From Brachypterus glaber (lineage: Eukaryota > Arthropoda > Insecta > Coleoptera > Kateretidae): a DNA stretch of 64,000 bases. A model generated the notes under the pieces. That model did no database searches. It was given only the letters and a program-made list of their open reading frames with translations, and had not been told where the DNA came from. Position 1 is the stretch's first letter. Each line of letters begins with the position of its first letter. The stretch spans positions 9,463,340 through 9,527,339 of the forward strand of contig OY294050.1 of the NCBI GenBank assembly GCA_958510825.1, written 5' to 3'. The translations under genes were made by a program, and so were the position numbers. Positions 33,939 through 45,357 of this stretch are shown here, piece after piece.

Positions 33939-34281
33939 ACCGGTCTGGAAACAATTTTTAGCTCAACTTTCATATAGCCCAAGTTTTTTTCATAATTTAA
34001 TTATTTAGAGCTTTGGCATCTTTTTAAGACCAAATTAAAAAAAATCTATCGATGCGTTCTTGAGAAAAACGATTTTCATTTGTTTTAACAAAAAAAATAT
34101 GACATATTTAAAACCTATTTTAGATATTCAACTTTTAAGTCAAAAAGTGAGAAAAAGTTTTTATAGAAGTTTGAGCTAAATTGCTTTTCAAGGGAGCTAG
34201 CGTACTTTGAAAGGGCATCTTTAGAATATTATAAATTATGAAAAAAAACTTGGGTCATATGACAGTTGTTTCCAGACCGGT
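33939..34281. mobile_element. TIR element, ACCGGTCTGG family, copy 1
   Basis: Ends ACCGGTCTGGAAACAA and inverse, followed inward by AGCTCAACTTT. Copy 2 is 56845-57152, with longer well-kept arms. No target duplication could be fixed. Confidence 0.65.
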
Positions 34282-34490
34282 GTGCTCTTTTTAACAATAA
34301 TTATTATTATTCATAGTCAACTTTGACCTGATATTCTTCTTAATCTATTTTTATTCTTAGTAATGCTACTATATTTAAGTGATTCTGTCCATTCATAAAA
34401 GTTTTATGAATGAAATCCTTAATTGATTTTAATTAGCTGTTATTTAGCAGTAATTGTAGTATTTGCGTAAATCTTAAATCACCATAGTAA

Positions 34491-34637
34491 AGGCATATCC
34501 ACAGCCTCGCATAACACCGATAGTACATAAGAATGCGATGCAGTGATTGGCTTACAAGATACATGACGTCATATCAAGCCAATCACGGCATCGCATCTTA
34601 TGTACTATGCGTGTTATGCGAGGCTGTGGATATGCCC
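34491..34637. mobile_element. Near-perfect palindromic MITE, TAA duplication
   Basis: 147 bp, with arms of about 70 bp starting AGGCATATCCACAGCCTCGC and ending in the inverse. TAA lies on both sides (34488-34490, 34638-34640), fitting PIF/Harbinger. Best-preserved copy of the family at 1266-1411. Confidence 0.75.
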
Positions 34638-34640
34638 TAA

Positions 34641-35267
34641 TACTGAGCATATTGAGCAAATTGAAACAGCAGTTTGAATGTAGATATGTATTAATCTACA
34701 TCACTGAAAAACAAAACTAACTATACCTAACTACTAGAATAAATATATATTTAATTATAATTTGTAGTTACTGTCAGTACCCGGCATATTTCCAGTTGTA
34801 GTCCAGTCTTCAGGTCAATAAAAGATGCTTTACCTGGAAATAATCCAGGGAGTTTTGATTTTCGGTTTATTGGGTAGGGTTAATGGCCGCATATAAAAAA
34901 AACAATTTTGCGACGTTGAACTAGATTTGGAACTGTTATTTTTTAACGTGTTTTTCACAAAAAACGGGTTTTTAAAATATCTCTTAAACGTTACACTATA
35001 CCTTTTTAGATGTTTAATTTTTTTTTCTAAACACCAAAATTGTTCTTTATTGTCGGTGAGGCCCCTTAGAACATTTTGGGTGAAAATTAAAAAAAAATCT
35101 ATCTGGCACTTTCTTTTTAATTTACGTAAAATTAAATTTACTTTTAATAATTCACATTTGTGCCCCAGCAAAGCAATCAAAAAACCAACGTAAAACAACG
35201 TTAACGTAAACCAACGCTTTCCATTAAAAAGTAAAACACCAAACTAGCACAAAACCAAGCGCATGCG
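34641..35267. other. Intergenic, nothing recognised
   Basis: Unique sequence. The two ORFs on opposite strands at 34830-35198 are complementary shadows without domains. Confidence 0.35.
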
Positions 35268-35269
35268 TA

Positions 35270-35672
35270 CACGGAAAAAAAAATTATAGCTAGGAGCGCT
35301 ATAACACACATACCAAGCAAATTATAATCGCTTATTATATAAATACAAGGCTTTCTCGTACAATTATGGCAGTCAGTGTAAAAATTTATATGAAATACTT
35401 TAATTGTTTAGTGAATAATAAAATATAACAAATAGTATGGCATTTATAGCTTAAATAGATTTAATTATTGTCCGTGCTAATAATTTTTATAATATAATAA
35501 AATTTCTGTAAATTTATAATAGTGCCTGTAATAAATATAATCGTGTCTGTAATATATATAATCGTTTCCAATTTATTTTTAACATTATTAGTTATTGTGT
35601 CCCTTATAATCTATAGCTTAAATCACTATAATTTGCCACTGTTACCAAAGAGCCCACTAATTTCTTTCCGTG
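35270..35672 (-). mobile_element. TA-flanked MITE, CACGGAAA family, copy B
   Basis: Reverse-complement copy of 31753-32176, flanked by TA (35268-35269, 35673-35674). Relative to copy A it lacks 21 bp (TATCTTATAATG..GCA near the CCAAA/GAGCCC junction) and differs by one base in the CTC(G/T)TACAATTATGG segment. Confidence 0.85.
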
Positions 35673-35674
35673 TA

Positions 35675-36057
35675 GATCGCGGAATACGTTCCTCCCGTTA
35701 GCCCCTTCTAAAATTTTGCATGCAGAGTAGTGATACCTATACTATTCATGAATCGAAAATGGACATCAAAATGCACTTAGAAAAACAGAGGGCCTGCAAA
35801 TAAATTGTAACTAATTTGGAAATGATTTATTGATATTTTTAAAATATATTACTTATCACCGCCTTTAAAAATATCCTTGAGCAACATGTTATCCATTAAG
35901 ATGTTTACAGCATCTGATATTTTGCTCTATAGGCGGTCTGTGATAACAAACTTGAGAGTTTTTAATATTTTACTTGAAAATGTGTGATGTTTTTAGTCAA
36001 ACAGATACAACTTTATTGATAAGTATTTTTTTTGTGAATGAAATATCGAGGGTGGTC
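35675..36057. other. Intergenic, nothing recognised
   Basis: AT-rich unique sequence. Confidence 0.35.
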
Positions 36058-36553
36058 TATTAGGGTATGTTAAAAAACACAATTTTTTTTTTTGGTTTAA
36101 GTTCCTCCCTTAAAATTTCGTAATAAAATTTTGTGCCTTTCATAAATAAAACAAGCCGTGAATATATGTAATGCTATGCATTCCATTATATCTATTCACA
36201 GTAAATGGTATATTGTATTTTCCCAAATACTTGAAAATGTTAAAAATATTTAAAAAAAAACTTAAAAAAATATTTCAACAATTTTTTTTTTAAGTTTATT
36301 TTAGCGAAAAAATAAATTGAGAACAAAATTTAAAAAAAAAATTTTTTTTTTCAATTTTTTTTTAAAATTTTAGCTCAGTTTTTTTGTTACCTAAGTTAGC
36401 TATCAAAAAAATTGACCCGATCCCTGGTCGCGGGATCCTGGGACTGCATACTCTAGTGCGGTCCCTATTTTGTTTTTTTTTTGAGCTGGAATTTGTCACA
36501 AAAATTTAATTTTTTATTTTCATAAATTCTTTTTTTTTTTTGAAACACCCTAT
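36058..36553. mobile_element. Possible TIR element, ATTAGGGT ends
   Basis: CTATTAGGGTATGTT on the left and AACACCCTATTG on the right are inverted and imperfect. The interior is poly-A/T-rich with one GC patch (GGTCGCGGGATCCTGGGAC). Confidence 0.35.
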
Positions 36554-36719
36554 TGTTTACAAATGTATTTTTAAAATATTTTCGTTTGGACGTTTTAAGT
36601 TGTTGATAAAAGTCAGATGGATCTAAAATGTTAGAAATAAGATATTCATTTTAGATTATCATGCATAGGCACTCTTTATCACAGAAAATCGAAAAAAAGT
36701 AAGCTAAGTAAATTTGGGG

Positions 36720-36769
36720 TATAGTTGGGACGCCCCCCCCCCCCCATCCTCACCAAAGCTACGGCCCTG
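36720..36769. repeat. hAT end fragment with poly-C
   Basis: A run of 13 C followed by ..CTACGGCCCTG, matching the terminal GTTACGGCCCTG of the CAGGG hAT family. The other end is missing. Confidence 0.45.
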
Positions 36770-38010
36770 AGTATTCAATTAGCGGGAGAGGGGGCTCTCG
36801 CAGAGGTCAATACATTTTTTAAACTCCAGAGTGCCCCTAAATTATGCTAAAGATTTTAAAAATTTTTGGATACTGTAAATTTTATTTTGGATCTTTAAAT
36901 CCAATGTTTTAAAAGACATTGATATTTTATTTGTCCTAGTTTTTTTTCAGTGAAAATGTAAAACAACAAAGGCACAACAATGTATGTTTTTTTACATTTC
37001 TTTTTAAATCCTTTAAAAGGATTTTTAATAAAAACTTTTTGTACATTAAAAAGCCATTAAAAAATAAAATTAAAAGCAGCCCTAAAAGGGCACCAATATA
37101 AACATCTTTTGGATAACGAAACACCTAGATCAAAGATATGCTGTTCATTTTTATTACATTATCAAAATCAAGTAGCCCGAACACTATTGATGGTAAATGG
37201 TCATGTATGGCTGCCATCTTGATTTTTAACTACTTATTACAAGTAAACAATGGGCAATGTATTTTTATATACTCGCTTCCTTTTAAACTAGTTAAATCTT
37301 TTAGAAACTTATTTGTTCGCCATGAAAGCTATTTTGAACATAAAAGATTTACCAGAGCATCTACTTAACTATAAGTTAAGAGTGTTTAGAGAATGTGTAG
37401 CATGCGTGAATCTTAAAGAATAGAGCCTTTATTTTTGCAGTATATTCTTATTGTTACAAAGTTAAGGATCTTAATGCTTTTTTATCTTAAAATAATATTT
37501 TCTAATTTGTATCAAAAAATTACCGAACGATGTTACGTACAAAAAAGAAATTTTTAAAAGTTTTATTGTGCAAAACAGCTGGAGGTAGGAAAACTAATAT
37601 CTGAATTATTATTTGATAGTTTTTCGCAAATAGGTCATACCCTTTTATACAGGTATCATATTTTCTTTCTATAATAAGTATTTAATAAAAAATAATTGAA
37701 AATGTAAAAGGATATTATCTTCTTATAGTATATTATGCACCTAGTATACGAACTTAGTCTTTTAGTTAGTGTTCGAGACTGAAGTTTTTTTGCTGAGACA
37801 GAGTCGAGGAAAACAATCAGTCAAGAACACTAAAGATAGTTCTCATACGTGGTGCATATAAGATTTTTTCTACTACCTAAAGCTAGTACTGCAAATATCA
37901 GTTAAGAATATAGTTTAAAAAATATGTTGACAACTAAGTTAAAAAAATTTGTCTTAATTTTTTTTATTATTGACCGTCGTCAATAAATAATGCTTTACAA
38001 CAGTCAGTAA
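36770..38010. other. Intergenic, nothing recognised
   Basis: AT-rich unique sequence. The 62-76-codon ORFs have no recognisable domain. Confidence 0.35.
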
Positions 38011-38012
38011 TA

Positions 38013-38253
38013 CACTGATAGCCTTATTAATACAACAACATAGTGTTATATATGAGCTAACCACAAATTTTACTATATAGCATAGTACTAACTATGACAT
38101 AAGATAACATTTGTTGTTGTATTTATTACAATTTTATGTTGTTTACTTACCTCTTAATTCTACAATTGGTTGTTGTATCGTATAACATATTTATGTTATA
38201 ACATATTAGAAATTATGGTTGGCGCCTATATTATAACAACATTTCTATCAGTG
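38013..38253. mobile_element. Small TA-flanked TIR element, CACTGATAG ends
   Basis: TA-CACTGATAG at 38011 and CTATCAGTG-TA at 38255 bound 241 bp that is rich in TTGTTGT/ACAACAACA inverted words. Confidence 0.5.
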
Positions 38254-38282
38254 TACATGAGTTCACTGATTGTATTAGGAAA

Positions 38283-38406
38283 AATAGTGTACATAACTTG
38301 TCGGAAAGGATCATTAGTGAATTCGGGACGTTTCAGCACTCGCCGCTGCGCTGCGCTCGCTCATGCGAAATAAATCACTTTCCGTACAAGTTATGTAATA
38401 TACTAT
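38283..38406. mobile_element. Foldback hairpin element, GC-rich loop
   Basis: AAATAGTGTACATAACTTGT..GGAAAG is matched by CTTTCCGTACAAGTTATGTA..ACTATT. The loop contains CTCGCCGCTGCGCTGCGCTCGC. Related words occur at 58015-58125. Confidence 0.55.
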
Positions 38407-38548
38407 TATTACGTATTTTTGCACTCTAGCACTAGAAGTATTACTTATAATACGGTATTCTCGAATTTTTCAAAATTTCTAAAAATCGGCCTAGACAAAA
38501 AAAATCTTGGATACAAATGTGTTTCGCGGTAAATTAGCTTTGAAAATA

Positions 38549-38633
38549 ACTGTCCGTTTGTATGTCTGTCCGTTTGTTTGTCTCTCTGTCCGTTTGTCTG
38601 TCTGTCCGTCTGTCTGTGCGCCCGTCCATCCAA
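38549..38633 (+). repeat. (CTGTCCGTTTGT)n microsatellite
   Basis: Imperfect CTGTCCGT/TTGT repeats embedded in a longer dispersed repeat; a complementary-type run occurs at 48420-48520. Confidence 0.8.
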
Positions 38634-38639
38634 TGTCAT

Positions 38640-40400
38640 GATTTTTGTGTTAGGGGGTTAAAATTATTAAATAAAGAAAAAAGTGGGATTAAAGTTATTT
38701 TTCAGGGAAATTTCCTTTATTATAAGGCTTTAAGGATCAATAATTATTTAAAAAAAGTAAAAAAAACAACAAAAAAAACAGTAGCTGGAGATGGAATCCG
38801 ATTTAGGACCTTTGTATTGATCCTTATAATAAAAGTAATTTTTTCTTGATAAAATTACATCAATTTGACTTTTCCTTCAGATTTTTTTATTAGTTTAACC
38901 CCTCATAACTTTTTGTTTTTGGGGAGATTATTTTCAAAATAAAATACATTTTACAGAGCAATAATAGTAGTCTCCTACTGTTCACTGTTTTGAAAAAAAG
39001 TTTAAACCTAAATTTGGCATCGCTTACACTCCAATTTAAATATCCAAAATCAGTAAAGGCTCACTTAAACCAGCTGTCCTCTATAAACTTGTACTCTTTG
39101 GTAATAGAGCCACCCATTCCTGTTCTTTAGTTTTCTTGATTGTTTTATGGCATTTTCTTCACTTAATCAATTTAAAGCAAGCTGTGGTACAGACAGGAAA
39201 TGGGGTCAAAATATTTATTCAAACTCGTGCCTAGTGCATTGACTAAAACTGCCTTACAATTAAATAATTGGTAGCACTTTGTCTTTAGCGTACTAACTAA
39301 TAAGTTAATAAACCAAACACATCTGCCTACGCATCTTGTTACATTACAGAGTGCTCAATAAACAAATACTATTGTTTTGTGTACACCTAGACAAATTTTA
39401 ATTTAAAACAATATTTAAAAATCCATAGAGAAAGAAAATCACGCGACTTCATTAGGATTTGACTTCGATCTTAAGGATTCTGGCCCGACTTGGTAGGCTT
39501 ACATGCTGTATCATAATATTGACGCTTAAAAAGGCAGGTATTTTTTTTAATCGTTTAGTATTTCTGTAAATTCTGGAGAAATACGAAATAAGAAATATTT
39601 GAAAATGTTGTAGTCCAATTACTAACCTCAGAGTTCTACTGTACTAAATATTCCAACTTTGGTGAAAATTCAAATCGTATTTGGTCGCTCACTGTGACTA
39701 ATATTATAAAGTTTGTTTAATTAAAAACTTGGCAATTCTCAATTCTCAATAGGATTCTTTTCCTGACGATGGTCATTTAAAAATAACGACCATTCTTCGA
39801 AATAGTCGAATGAGGAAGTTGTTCGTCCAACATCCATAGCCATAGCGTTTAAGTTTTCCATAGCCATAGCATACAACTTCTTTTTGAACTAAAGCGTTCA
39901 AACGGCGAGTCTGTTCCATGCACCATGGCTTGACTTTTCCTCTAATATACAGATTTTCTGTATTTAAAATACTTTAAAAGATGTCATGTGTTGAAACATT
40001 CTTAAAAAGGAAGTGCTTTTATAAATTTAATTGATGAAGAACAGTTTCGTCTGTCAGCTGTCTTAACAGCGTAATTTAGTCATGACACGAGTCGAACAAG
40101 AAAGACTCAACTTTAAACTCTCGACTTGACCCCTGCGGTCCAATTATTAACTTTAATCATCTTCATGGCCGAGGATATTCATTCATACAATCATACAAAT
40201 GCAATTACTAATTTTACTACGCACTGAATAAATGGTTAACACTGAGAGAACGCTGTATAAAATAGTTTCACTGGAAAAAAAAAACAGGTGTATTTACGGC
40301 AAAATAACACAGATTGACAAAAAAAAGTCAGGACTATTTGACCGGACCATGGTATTCATAGGTAATTTGGCGCCATGAATCAGATCCCGGGGTCAGTTTT
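38640..40400. other. Intergenic, nothing recognised
   Basis: AT-rich. CCATAGCCATAGC is repeated at 39834 and 39860. No gene. Confidence 0.35.
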
Positions 40401-40418
40401 GCCCCATCACGTCAGAAA

Positions 40419-40612
40419 AACGAGATTTCAAGGTCATTTGAGGTCAAAATGGTGATTTTTTGGGAGCGGCCCCGGGACAATATCTCAAGCGACCTGTTAA
40501 CTTCACGGGTAACTGTGTAGGTCTTGAATACTTTCTGAACGTTGAGATGTTGTCCCGGGGCCGCTCGCAAAAATCACCATTTTGACCTCCAAATGACCTT
40601 GAAATCTCGTTA
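40419..40612. mobile_element. Foldback element, 70-bp arms
   Basis: The arms 40419-40488 and 40542-40612 are inverted copies (AACGAGATTTCAAGGTCATTT.., ..GAGCGGCCCCGGGACAA) around a 53-bp loop. GCCCC (40401) and GGGGC (40615) extend the pairing outward past a small indel. Confidence 0.7.
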
Positions 40613-40659
40613 GGGGCAACACTGGCGGATTTTCGGTAACGGTTAGAATCTTTTAATCA

Positions 40660-40905
40660 TTTTGAAATTTGGCATATAATTTTGCATGCTCAAAACGAAA
40701 AAAGCCCTTTTATATTTTCACTTATACAAAAATTACAAACAATTTTCAAAGATTTTTTACGATTTATGGGTAATTTACGAATTTTAGGGGCCCAATTAGC
40801 ACCCTTAGAGAAGTTTGATCTTTCATATTTTCAGAATTTTCTAGTGAAAATTTTAAGATAATAAAAAATATAAGGTAGCATTGCTACATTCTCTTTCGAT
40901 TGTTT
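40660..40905 (+). repeat. Remnant of the TAGGGTGGACC-ended element
   Basis: Diverged inverse copy of 61797-62095: shared phrases include TTTGGCATATAATTTT, AGGGGCCCAATTAG and AAGATAATAAAAAATATAAGG. Confidence 0.5.
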
Positions 40906-41317
40906 TTTTTTTCATTAACCTCTTCAGGGACGAATTTTTTGTTTAAATTAATTTAGTAGCAAAAGTTAAAAAGGCTTTTTATTGTCAAAACAAGTAAACA
41001 ACTGAAGATGTGCGAATCTTGGCCATTGAGCGTTAATGAATTTGGTGATTTTCATTTTGCGGAGTTTATTTTTAAACGTACACATATGTGCCTATGTCCC
41101 TGAAGAGGTTAAGAAGCGTGAGATTTGAAACAACTTACAAATTCTCTTACATCAAAGTATCATTACTTTTGTAACTTTAGTTTGTACTTTTCATACACTT
41201 ATATTGCTTTAATCCAAAATAAAATCATTGATTTCCTATCCCTAAGTTTGCATTAGCAAGTCTTAATTAAATCTGGACGTGGTCCTCCCAGTATGATAGT
41301 CCAGGGGGTTGTAATGC
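40906..41317. other. Intergenic, nothing recognised
   Basis: AT-rich unique sequence; CCTCTTCAGGGA (40919) returns inverted as TCCCTGAAGAGG (41097), bounding a possible ~190-bp TIR remnant. Confidence 0.35.
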
Positions 41318-41575
41318 CCCATGTTAACCCCCACGTGTGTGTACGTTATCTCGTCTCATTATAACGCGTTTATTTTGTTTCCGTCAAAAGATGTGACACG
41401 CGACGCTCTCTTGTTATCGGACCGATGCTCTATTGTTTGGGTCACGTGCTCGGCGTTTTGTTACTCATTTGTTTCCAATAACGGTGAAGAGCGACGCTGT
41501 GCCGCGGAGCTCGTGAAAACTATCGTCCTTTTGTTTTTTATTATGTGCCTGAGGCGTCGTTTTGTTATATGAAAG
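41318..41575. promoter_or_regulatory. GC-richer single-copy island, candidate regulatory DNA
   Basis: About 250 bp at near 50% GC in otherwise ~30% GC sequence, with a CACGTG E-box (TCACGTGC, ~41441), several CG-rich words (CGACGC, GCGACGCT) and no repeat copy in the window. An 83-codon ORF spans it but shows no domain. Composition and uniqueness suggest conserved non-coding or promoter DNA; inference only. Confidence 0.3.
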
Positions 41576-42171
41576 AAAAACAAAAGAAAGGGTGGTTGTT
41601 GATGGTGTTTTGTTTGTTTAAAATCTTGCGGATGAATGTGATTTAAATGTTTGTTTTTAGGTTAGGAAAGTTATGTGGGAAACAGAACAATTATATGGGA
41701 TTTGTATTATGAAAACATTAACCGAACCAAAATATTTACAAGGGTGGAGCCAGAAGTAGGTTTAAAAGGGGGGCAAAAATTTTGAAATACATTTATCTTG
41801 ATTTTAACTAACTTTATCGATAACTTAGTTTATGCCAATAATGATATATTAATAATACAGAGATTTTTAAAGAAATACTTTCTGCTAATAACAATAAATA
41901 TTACATATTCTCCAGCTCAGATTTTTTTTTATCGATAGATCTCGATGCGCTCATTCCAATTATATAGGCGTATAATACCTCTAGATTAATATTTTGGAAA
42001 ATATTAGCCAAATAAATTTTCTAAAAAAAAATTGGTTTTTCGTATTAAAAAAAAAAACGGACGACTGAATCTTGTTCAGTGACCAAAAATACGCATAGAA
42101 AACCATTTATGGTTCACTATAACAGACAGAAAAAAATTGTGGTCCTGCATGTGTTATCAACTAAGTTTTGT
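41576..42171. other. Intergenic, nothing recognised
   Basis: AT-rich unique sequence between the GC island and the hAT element. Confidence 0.35.
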
Positions 42172-42179
42172 CGTCGACA

Positions 42180-42687
42180 CAGGGTCTTAACTAGGGGGGG
42201 GGGCATAGTCTCCATCAGGCCTTGGTTTGAGCCCCCCTGGCGTTTTCTCTGATCCCCCCTGGGTAGTCAGGGACAAAGCTTTTTTCCTTGAAGGTAATTT
42301 TTGGGACGCCATTTTTTTGCATTTTTGCAGGGGCGCCAAGAGTTTGGTAGATAAAGCTTTTTTTCGTAAATGTATTTTTGGGGTGCCAAATTTGGTAGAA
42401 ACTCCCAGGGACAAACAAAGCTTTTTCTTAGTAAAGGTAATTTTTGGGGCTACAATTTAATTTTTTTCGCAGGGGTGCCCTGGCGTTTTAGCGTTTTAGC
42501 TGCTGAGCCCCCTGGTATTACAAAGCTTTTTTTCGTAAAGGTAATTTTTGGGGCGCCAATTCTTTTTTTTCAGGGGTTCTAAGTTTGGCAGAAACCGCCA
42601 GGGACAAAGCTTTTTTTCATGAAGGTATTTTTTCTTTTTTTGACCCTGGGGCTGAGCCCCCCTAGATTTTTTCTGGTTACGGCCCTA
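42180..42687. mobile_element. hAT MITE of the CAGGG family, larger copy
   Basis: Starts CAGGGTCTTAACTAGG and ends CTGGTTACGGCCCTA. The flanks CGTCGACA (42172-42179) and GGTCGACA (42688-42695) are an 8-bp duplication with one difference. It holds four to five ~75-85-bp internal units (GGGGCGCCAA..TTTGGTAGAAACC..GGGACAAAGC). Overlapping ORFs on both strands are repeat artefacts. Confidence 0.8.
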
Positions 42688-42695
42688 GGTCGACA

Positions 42696-44143
42696 AATTG
42701 TAGAATAATGTAGTCTAGCATTTTCTTGGCGGCCAAGGTATTTTCCAGGTTTTCGGCAATTTTTGCCTGTGTGCGTCGGCAGAATATCAAAGAGAACTGG
42801 AATTAACGTAAAACACATGGCCAATCTGTCACAACATCAAACATTATATACTTAAGAAACAGAAACAGTTATACGTTTGAGTTAAAGGAGAATGCGACAT
42901 CTCATGGGGGGTTGCTGATAACAAGGTACCACCCTTGTCGATTATTCTGGCGGCATTTATGTGCATCTTAGGCATGCGGAAAAAATTATAGATAACACTG
43001 ATAAATATTGTTTAAAGGTTTATGGGTGGCCAGATTTTGCTTTTCATTGAAAAATTGAGAAATACACACTTCAGTGAAAGAATTTCTTTTAGACAAAGTT
43101 TGAAGGGGTAATACAAGAACTCACTTATTTATACTAAGTAAGGCCGTATTTATGATGATCTGTTACAAATTGTGCAAGTATTTTTGTAGCATCTATATTA
43201 GTGGAGACGTATATTTTTAATTTACATTTACACCTAGAAAAATACTACACATTAAACAAATGGTCAATTGCCACGGACTAGCTCATACCTTACCCTAGTA
43301 TGTTTATTTTCTTTTCGTGCCCATATCTCCAAAATGCATATAGCATTTTTTGTAGAAAATTATTTGAGTTTTCTTTTGTTTTAAAGTTTTTCTTCATACT
43401 ATAATTTTACCGTGCTAAACAAGCTGACAATTTGAGTTTTCAGCTTATTGCTTGCTGAGGATTTAGATTTTTAGGTTATATAGTTTCTAAGATAAACGAC
43501 TGAGTATGTACAGATGGATAGACGGACAACCTATAAAGGTTCCCTCTTAAACATTTATTGTAGAGATTTTCTCAATATGGCTTTTGATTGAACATTTTTT
43601 CTAGCTTTAAAAGTATATTCCCTACTATATGATCCAATAAAAGATAAATTCTTCTTTCCCATTGCAGAACTGTAATTAATCGTTTATAACATTTAATCTA
43701 ATTTTGCTTTCGCAAGTATCATCTTCATAACGTTGGATAGACTTGCTGTAAATCTCTTTGTTAGGTCACGTTCACTATGTAGATGACACGTGCCTCATTT
43801 TAAGTAAACATTTAATATCTGATACTTGAGTTTTATCATCGATTTTCAATCTGAAAGGGTAAAATTTGTAAATATGCGGATGTGTATTGGAAAATAAGGA
43901 AAATCACGTTCCTAGATCAAAGGAGAGAAATGATGGCATATGAGGCTCTATCATTTATCATATTTCTAGAGGTTTCTAGAGTCCTTGAAGCAAGAATTGC
44001 ATAAAATTATAACCTGTAAGTATTTTTTAAGCATTTATTCGTACATTAAGCAAGTTCTATCCAATGCAAGGAAAATTAATCAATCTCTACACATAGAAAA
44101 ATGTTTATTAAAAACAATAAATCAAGTTTCCTAAAAGTTTGTA
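42696..44143. other. Intergenic, nothing recognised
   Basis: AT-rich unique sequence, no supported gene. Confidence 0.35.
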
Positions 44144-44145
44144 TA

Positions 44146-44480
44146 CAGGGTGTCCGTTTTTCGACCTCAAGCATGGGTATCTCGCTTATTATAAGAGATA
44201 CAAGATCGGTTAAATTAGAAAAAAGTTCCTTGCCAAAAAGGACCCTAAAATGTTTCAATTAAAAATGACTAGCTTTGTCGGTTTTCGCTCAAAAAAATAA
44301 AAACGAAAATCAGGATTTTTATTTTTTTGCGATAATTAAAAAACGAAAAATGCCAGGTCAATTCTTCTTTCAGATTATTGCTCAACATAAAAATGCGCAA
44401 CTTTTTCCTTGTTTAACCTATTTTGTATCTCTTATAATAACCGAGATACCCATGCTTGAGGTTGAAAAACAGGCACCCTG
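44146..44480. mobile_element. TA-flanked TIR element, 335 bp (ACAGGGTG family)
   Basis: ~40-bp terminal repeats: CAGGGTGTCCGTTTTTCGAC and inverse, each next to TA, continuing inward with CTCAAGCATGGGTATCTCG. The two small ORFs on opposite strands that share EIPMLEVEK come from these arms. Confidence 0.75.
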
Positions 44481-44483
44481 TAT

Positions 44484-44805
44484 CTGCAAGCGTGTTAATT
44501 ACTTAAATCAAATGTTTTGATTTATTCAAGCTGAATACGTATCTTACTTAGACCAAGCGGTTAAAACTTGAAAAAAAAAAATAAAAGTTCTTGGTTCAAA
44601 TAATAAAATTTCTTGTATTAAGTTAAAGAAAGACATTTATAACGCTTTTTTAAATGGTACAGCATGTTTTCCCTTAAAAGGAAAGCCTTTATTCTCGTCC
44701 CTAATCTAGATTATTTTTGCTTGTCAAGCAATTAGTCGTAGTATCATAACTTTTGACACCAGTTGAAATGTTGCCATTGTAATTATTGATACAAAATCAG
44801 CAATA
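44484..44805. other. Intergenic, nothing recognised
   Basis: AT-rich unique sequence. Confidence 0.35.
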
Positions 44806-44975
44806 CGGCGTAAAGGGGGTCTTTGGAGGAGACGGAGAAGGGAAAAGGAGTTGGAGAAACGTTAGTTAACCGCACGACGTCATTCCGGAACGCGCTTATG
44901 GCAAAATGAGGCCAATCGGCTACAAGTTGGAGTGATTCGTTGGATATACTGCCGCGCTTCAAAACAACGTTGTAA
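44806..44975. promoter_or_regulatory. GC-richer single-copy island with Runt-type site
   Basis: Purine-rich GGAGGAGACGGAGAAGGG followed by GTTAACCGCAC, which contains the Runx/Runt consensus AACCGCA, then CGACGTCATTCCGG and a GGCCAAT word. No other copy in the window and no coding frame. Candidate enhancer; inference from composition and motifs only. Confidence 0.3.
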
Positions 44976-45200
44976 TCGACGAATGATTTATCAAAAACAA
45001 AAAAACCTCTTAAAAAATGAACTGAATATTATAAAACAAGAATAAACTAAATTAAAATTACACTTTTATCATCGAAGTCTTTATCGAGAGAAATTCTTTT
45101 ATTTTTGACGTATGCATATGAATCTATAATAGCGTTGGAATGCTTTTTGTACATGATTACGGCTTTTGAATTTTTAAAAGATAACTAAACCTTGATCTTA

Positions 45201-45357
45201 AATTAATCAGGTTTTTTTTAGGTATCAGACCGCATAAATCCAATGTTTTAATTAGATCATAAAAAGTCTCGGAGGTTGTTTAATTAATCAGTTTTTTTAG
45301 GTATCAGACACAATCAAATGTGTTAGATAGATCATAAAAAGTTGCTAGGGAGGTTGA
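45201..45357. repeat. Diverged ~81-bp tandem duplication
   Basis: AATTAATCAG..TTTTAGGTATCAGAC..TAGATCATAAAAAGT occurs at 45201 and again at 45282 with several indels. Confidence 0.7.

Noticed and set aside
34830..35198. 122-codon and 88-codon ORFs on opposite strands
   Set aside because: Complementary readings of AT-rich DNA, Lys/Asn/Phe-rich, no recognisable domain or flanking signals.
41321..41572. 83-codon ORF in the GC-richer island
   Set aside because: No domain, no splice context and no second evidence for coding; base composition alone explains the lack of stops.
44076..44520. ORFs on both strands sharing EIPMLEVEK
   Set aside because: They are the inverted terminal repeats of a TA-flanked element.
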